Positions 6,546 through 9,025 of a stretch of DNA of 9,025 nucleotides are shown in pieces. The translations under genes were made by a program, and so were the position numbers. The notes under the pieces were generated by a model. The model did no database searches, had not been told where the DNA came from, and worked only from the letters and a program-made list of their open reading frames with translations. The DNA comes from Chloroflexota bacterium. GTDB lineage: Bacteria; Chloroflexota; Dormibacteria; CF-121. How positions within the stretch are numbered: the first letter of the stretch is position 1; each line of letters starts with the position of its first letter. The stretch is from assembly GCA_005882525.1 (NCBI GenBank), contig VBGO01000150.1, positions 1 to 9,025 of the forward strand, in the 5' to 3' direction.

Positions 6546-7972
6546 GCGTGATCGCCGTCGTTGGGCTGGCGACAATGGGGATGAACCTTGCCCGCAACCT
6601 CGCCCGCAAGGGCTTCGGCGTTTCCGTGTACAACCGCACGACGTCGCGGGTCGACGACTTCATGAAGCAGTACGGCACGGAGGGCGCATTCACGGCGGCG
6701 CATACGCCGCAGGAACTGGTCTCCCAATTGGAAAAGCCACGCCGGATCCTCATGATGGTTAAGGCCGGACCTCCGGTCGACGAGACCATCGAGCATCTCG
6801 CGCCCTATGTGGAGCCCGGCGACATCTTGATCGACGGCGGCAACTCCTACTTTCTCGACACCGTGCGGCGCGGCAACGCGCTCGAGGCACGCGGCCTTCG
6901 CTTCATCGGGACCGGCGTCTCCGGCGGCGAGGAAGGCGCCTTGAACGGGCCCAGCATCATGCCGGGCGGCGCCCGCGATGCCTATCAGCAGGTCGAGCCG
7001 ATGCTGACACGGATCAGCGCCCACGTCGACGGCGAACCGTGCTGCACCTACATCGGTCCCGGCGGTGCCGGCCACTACGTGAAGATGGTCCACAACGGCA
7101 TCGAGTACGCCGATATCCAGCTGATCGCCGAGGCCTATGACCTGCTCAGCCACGCGCTCGAGCTGGGCGCCGAAGACCTCTCGCGCATCTTTGCCGAGTG
7201 GAACAAGGGCGACCTCGAGTCCTACCTGATCCAGATCACGTCCGAGGTACTGGCCAAGCGCGATCGCGCCACGGGACGTCCGCTCGTCGACGTCATCCTC
7301 GACGAGGCGGCGCAGAAAGGCACGGGCAAGTGGGCGTCGCAATCGGCGCTCGACCTGGGGATCCCGGTAACCGCCATCACGGAGGCGGTCTTTGCCCGAT
7401 TCCTGTCCGCCCTCAAGGCAGATCGCCAGGTGGCCTCGCGGACGCTCGCCGGGGCCGACGGCGGGATGCGGGCTCCCGCGCCTGGTTCATTGGTTGACGA
7501 CGTGCGCAGCGCGCTCTACGCATCGAAGATGGTCGCCTACGCGCAGGGATTCGAGCAGATGCAGGCCGCCTCCAACGAGTACGGCTGGGACCTGAAGCTG
7601 GGAGCGATTGCGCGGATCTGGCGTGGCGGGTGCATCATCCGCGCCCGCTTCCTGAATCGAATCACCGACGCCTATGCCGATGAGCCCGGGTTGAAGAACC
7701 TGCTGCTGGCTCCCTACTTCCGCGACGCGATGGCGTCGGCACAGGATGCCTGGCGGCGCGTCGTGGCCGTCGCGGTCGACCGGGGGATCCCGGCGCCGGC
7801 GTTTGGCTCGTCGCTCGCCTATTACGACGCCTACCGCCGGGACCGCCTACCGGCGAACCTGGTCCAGGGCCTGCGCGACTACTTTGGGGCCCACAGCTAT
7901 AAGCGGATCGACCGGGAGGGCTCGTTCCATACTCGTTGGTCCCAGGATGGGGAGGAGGTGCCGGTCGGTTAG
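6542..7972 (+). CDS. gnd: 6-phosphogluconate dehydrogenase, decarboxylating (NADP+)
   Basis: Cytosolic enzyme of the oxidative pentose phosphate pathway: 6-phosphogluconate + NADP+ gives ribulose 5-phosphate + CO2 + NADPH. The 476 residues are full length for the long (about 470) form. In order one sees the Rossmann start VVGLATMGMNLARN (6-19), VYNRTTS with Asn31-Arg32-Thr33 fitting NADP+ preference, DGGNSYFLDTVRR (98-110), GTGVSGGEEGALNGPSIMPGG (123-143), and catalytic Lys181 and Glu188 in GHYVKMVHNGIEY. ILDEAAQKGTGKW, WRGGCIIRARFL and the C-terminal FGAHSYKRID tail that completes the neighbouring active site in the dimer follow. The ATG at 6542 overlaps the TGA of the small membrane gene (ATGA) without a clear ribosome site, pointing to coupled translation. 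The stop overlaps that of mgsA. Association of gnd with two membrane proteins is unusual. Confidence 0.96.
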   Translation: MSVIAVVGLATMGMNLARNLARKGFGVSVYNRTTSRVDDFMKQYGTEGAFTAAHTPQELVSQLEKPRRILMMVKAGPPVDETIEHLAPYVEPGDILIDGGNSYFLDTVRRGNALEARGLRFIGTGVSGGEEGALNGPSIMPGGARDAYQQVEPMLTRISAHVDGEPCCTYIGPGGAGHYVKMVHNGIEYADIQLIAEAYDLLSHALELGAEDLSRIFAEWNKGDLESYLIQITSEVLAKRDRATGRPLVDVILDEAAQKGTGKWASQSALDLGIPVTAITEAVFARFLSALKADRQVASRTLAGADGGMRAPAPGSLVDDVRSALYASKMVAYAQGFEQMQAASNEYGWDLKLGAIARIWRGGCIIRARFLNRITDAYADEPGLKNLLLAPYFRDAMASAQDAWRRVVAVAVDRGIPAPAFGSSLAYYDAYRRDRLPANLVQGLRDYFGAHSYKRIDREGSFHTRWSQDGEEVPVG

Positions 7973-8364
7973 CGGGTTAGAACCTGCCTGAGCAGCGGCG
8001 AGCCGATCAGAGCGTCGGCGGTCGCGCTGTTGGTCGCAAGTGGGACGTTGCAGACGTTGCAGATGCGGAGCAGCGTCTGGATGTCGGGTTCGTGCGGATG
8101 TTTGTCGAGCGGATCGACCATGAACACGACGGCGTCGATCTCGCCCTCCACGACGCGGTTGGCGATCTGGACGTCGCCGCCAACCGGGCCTGATTCGAGC
8201 GATTCGACCTCGAGCCCGACTTTGTCGGTCAGTAGCCGGCCGGTCGAACTCGTGGCAACGAGCTGGAACTCGGCCAGCTGGTCGCGGTTGAACGTGGCGA
8301 AGGCGACGAGGTCCGCCTTTTTTCCGTCATGAGCGATGATCGCGAGTCGAGGCTTGCGTGACAT
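7969..8364 (-). CDS. mgsA: Methylglyoxal synthase
   Basis: Cytosolic lyase that converts dihydroxyacetone phosphate to methylglyoxal and phosphate, a bypass of lower glycolysis used when sugar phosphates build up or phosphate is short. The 131 residues are typical. Residues run 7 behind E. coli MgsA and key positions align: His12, Lys16, Asp64 (E. coli Asp71, in SGPVGGDVQI), Asp84 (Asp91), His91 (His98) and Asp94 (Asp101) in VDPLDKHPHEPDIQ, then PLATNSATAD. The phosphate-binding loop reads ATSSTG instead of the usual ATGTTG, a conservative but uncommon change. The gene converges on gnd with overlapping stops (shared TTAG) and diverges from the HAD phosphatase. The ATG at 8364 has no Shine-Dalgarno but has TAGACT 8 nt upstream, plus a tandem repeat over the -35 region, so it may be leaderless and regulated. 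Confidence 0.93.
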   Translation of the reverse strand: MSRKPRLAIIAHDGKKADLVAFATFNRDQLAEFQLVATSSTGRLLTDKVGLEVESLESGPVGGDVQIANRVVEGEIDAVVFMVDPLDKHPHEPDIQTLLRICNVCNVPLATNSATADALIGSPLLRQVLTR

Positions 8365-8372
8365 GGCGGTGC

Positions 8373-8378
8373 AGTCTA
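8373..8378 (-). promoter_or_regulatory. Candidate leaderless -10 element (TAGACT) of mgsA
   Basis: TAGACT on the minus strand ends 8 nt before the mgsA ATG, so the mRNA would begin at or within 1-2 nt of the start codon. No -35 consensus lies at the normal distance; that place is taken by the tandem repeat at 8387-8407. Confidence 0.45.
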
Positions 8379-8386
8379 CAGGGCCA

Positions 8387-8407
8387 GGGTTAAACGCGGG
8401 TTAAACG
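8387..8407. repeat. Tandem 10-bp direct repeat with 11-bp period (possible operator)
   Basis: GGGTTAAACG occurs twice, at 8387-8396 and 8398-8407, separated by one base, in the 85-nt gap between mgsA and the HAD gene. An 11-bp period puts both copies on the same face of the helix, as in boxes bound by tandem OmpR/PhoB-family regulators. GTTAAAC matches 5 of 7 positions of the actinobacterial PHO half-site GTTCACC. Relative to mgsA it covers the -35 region, 8 nt upstream of the -10 candidate, the arrangement of an activator-dependent promoter. The binding factor is unknown. Confidence 0.5.
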
Positions 8408-8437
8408 AGTTGCGGCCGTGAGCGAGCTCCGCCGTGC

Positions 8438-8443
8438 CACACT
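8438..8443 (+). promoter_or_regulatory. Weak candidate -10 element (CACACT) of the HAD gene
   Basis: CACACT lies at -12 to -7 before the GTG at 8450 and keeps the A(-11) and T(-7) most important in a -10 box. No Shine-Dalgarno is present upstream. The match is poor and the call tentative. Confidence 0.25.
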
Positions 8444-8449
8444 AACTTC

Positions 8450-9025
8450 GTGGCGGAACGAGTCCCGGCACTGCTATTCGACCTCGATGGCACGCTCGTC
8501 GACAGCGTCTATCAGCACGTCCTCGCCTGGCACGAGGTGCTGGGGAAGGCCGGCATGGAGCTATCGGTGTGGCGTATCCACCGGCGAATCGGGATGAGCG
8601 GTGGCCTGTTCGTCAACGCCTTGCTACGGGAAACCGGCAAGCAGCTGACCGCCGAAGAAACGACGCAGCTTCGCTCCCAGCACGCCCAGGCCTTCGTCCG
8701 CCGGCTTGGGGAAGTACGCCCGCTGCCCGGCGCCCATGAGCTGCTCAGCCGGCTGACGCGGCAGCACGTGCCGTGGGCCATCGCCACCAGCGGGAACCTC
8801 GTGACGGCTGGACCGTCGATCAAGTTGCTCGGCGTCGAGCCCAGGGTCGTGATCACCCGCGATGACGTGGTGCATGCGAAACCGGACCCCGACCTGTTCC
8901 TGGCCGCCGCCGATCGCCTCGGCGTCGATATCACGAACTCGATCGTCGTGGGCGATAGCGTCTGGGACCTGCTGGCCGCGCAGCGGGCGCGGTCGCTGGG
9001 CGTCGGCCTGTTATCCGGCGGCTAC
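8450..9025 (+). CDS. HAD-superfamily phosphatase, subfamily IA (3' end outside window)
   Basis: Haloacid dehalogenase-type hydrolase, probably a phosphoglycolate phosphatase/beta-phosphoglucomutase-like enzyme acting on a small phosphorylated metabolite. The open frame runs 192 residues to the window edge, most of a protein family normally 210-240 long. All four HAD motifs are seen: DLDGT with nucleophile Asp11 and Asp13, Ser114 in AIATSGN, Lys144 in HAKPDPDLF, and the metal-binding VVGDSVWD (Asp169, Asp173). A helical cap lies between motifs I and II (about residues 20-95). The start is the GTG at 8450; no other ATG, GTG or TTG occurs between it and the upstream in-frame stop at 8402. It is divergent from mgsA across 85 nt. 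The substrate cannot be told from sequence alone. Confidence 0.9.
   Translation, partial: MAERVPALLFDLDGTLVDSVYQHVLAWHEVLGKAGMELSVWRIHRRIGMSGGLFVNALLRETGKQLTAEETTQLRSQHAQAFVRRLGEVRPLPGAHELLSRLTRQHVPWAIATSGNLVTAGPSIKLLGVEPRVVITRDDVVHAKPDPDLFLAAADRLGVDITNSIVVGDSVWDLLAAQRARSLGVGLLSGGY

Noticed and set aside
6377..7342. A 321-residue minus-strand frame opposite gnd.
   Set aside because: It is antisense to the well conserved first half of gnd and shows no motif of its own.
8043..8060. Short direct repeat of ACGTTGCAG inside mgsA.
   Set aside because: It encodes a CNVCNV stretch within an aligned part of MgsA and is most simply chance similarity of neighbouring codons.
8365..8449. Possible terminator or small RNA in the mgsA-HAD gap.
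   Set aside because: No stem followed by a T-run is visible on either strand; the gap is explained by two divergent promoters and the tandem repeat.
1..9025. CRISPR arrays, tRNA or rRNA genes, insertion sequences, phage genes.
   Set aside because: No repeat-spacer pattern, no recognisable tRNA or rRNA sequence, and no transposase, integrase or terminal inverted repeats were seen.

Overview
This is a gene-dense, high-GC stretch of bacterial chromosome. It carries nine protein genes, one probable small ORF, no RNA genes and no mobile elements. Several features point to a soil or environmental Actinomycetota or Chloroflexota/Dormibacterota-type organism: an Rv3520c-like LLM flavin/F420 oxidoreductase, an AdhA-type zinc alcohol dehydrogenase, a COG4280 membrane protein, and starts that look leaderless. 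This placement is an inference; nothing in the window fixes the phylum.

Layout. Positions 1-2144 (minus strand) hold a likely operon read LLM oxidoreductase, then OsmC peroxidase, then zinc alcohol dehydrogenase; the last gene runs off the left edge. A short divergent promoter region (2145-2209) separates it from an aldo/keto reductase (2210-3094, plus). Immediately after that lies a small conserved-looking ORF with no usable start (about 3097-3246, plus). It ends tail-to-tail with a large FUSC-family membrane transporter (3239-5512, minus). A second divergent region (5513-5597) starts a plus-strand operon: a COG4280 integral membrane protein, a 71-residue two-helix membrane protein, and 6-phosphogluconate dehydrogenase (gnd), the last two overlapping by ATGA. 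gnd meets methylglyoxal synthase (mgsA, minus, 7969-8364) with overlapping stop codons. A third divergent region (8365-8449) separates mgsA from a HAD-family phosphatase (8450 to the right edge).

Functional theme (inference). Many of the products handle carbonyls, peroxides or NADPH. MgsA makes methylglyoxal. Aldo/keto reductases and alcohol dehydrogenases can reduce reactive aldehydes. OsmC removes organic hydroperoxides, and Gnd supplies NADPH. The FUSC protein would export small aromatic or acidic compounds. This is a plausible detoxification and redox neighbourhood rather than a demonstrated system.

The most interesting points are these: (1) the COG4280 protein is an internal duplication with an ExxE motif in each half, recalling the FTR1/EfeU iron permease plan but without its arginines, and it is co-operonic with gnd; (2) nearly every divergently transcribed gene has a TANNNT-like -10 element ending 6-8 nt before its start codon, implying leaderless mRNAs; (3) an exact 10-bp direct repeat with 11-bp period, resembling a PhoB/PhoP box, lies over the expected -35 region of mgsA; (4) the LLM oxidoreductase lacks an internal segment of about 19 residues that is conserved in its family.
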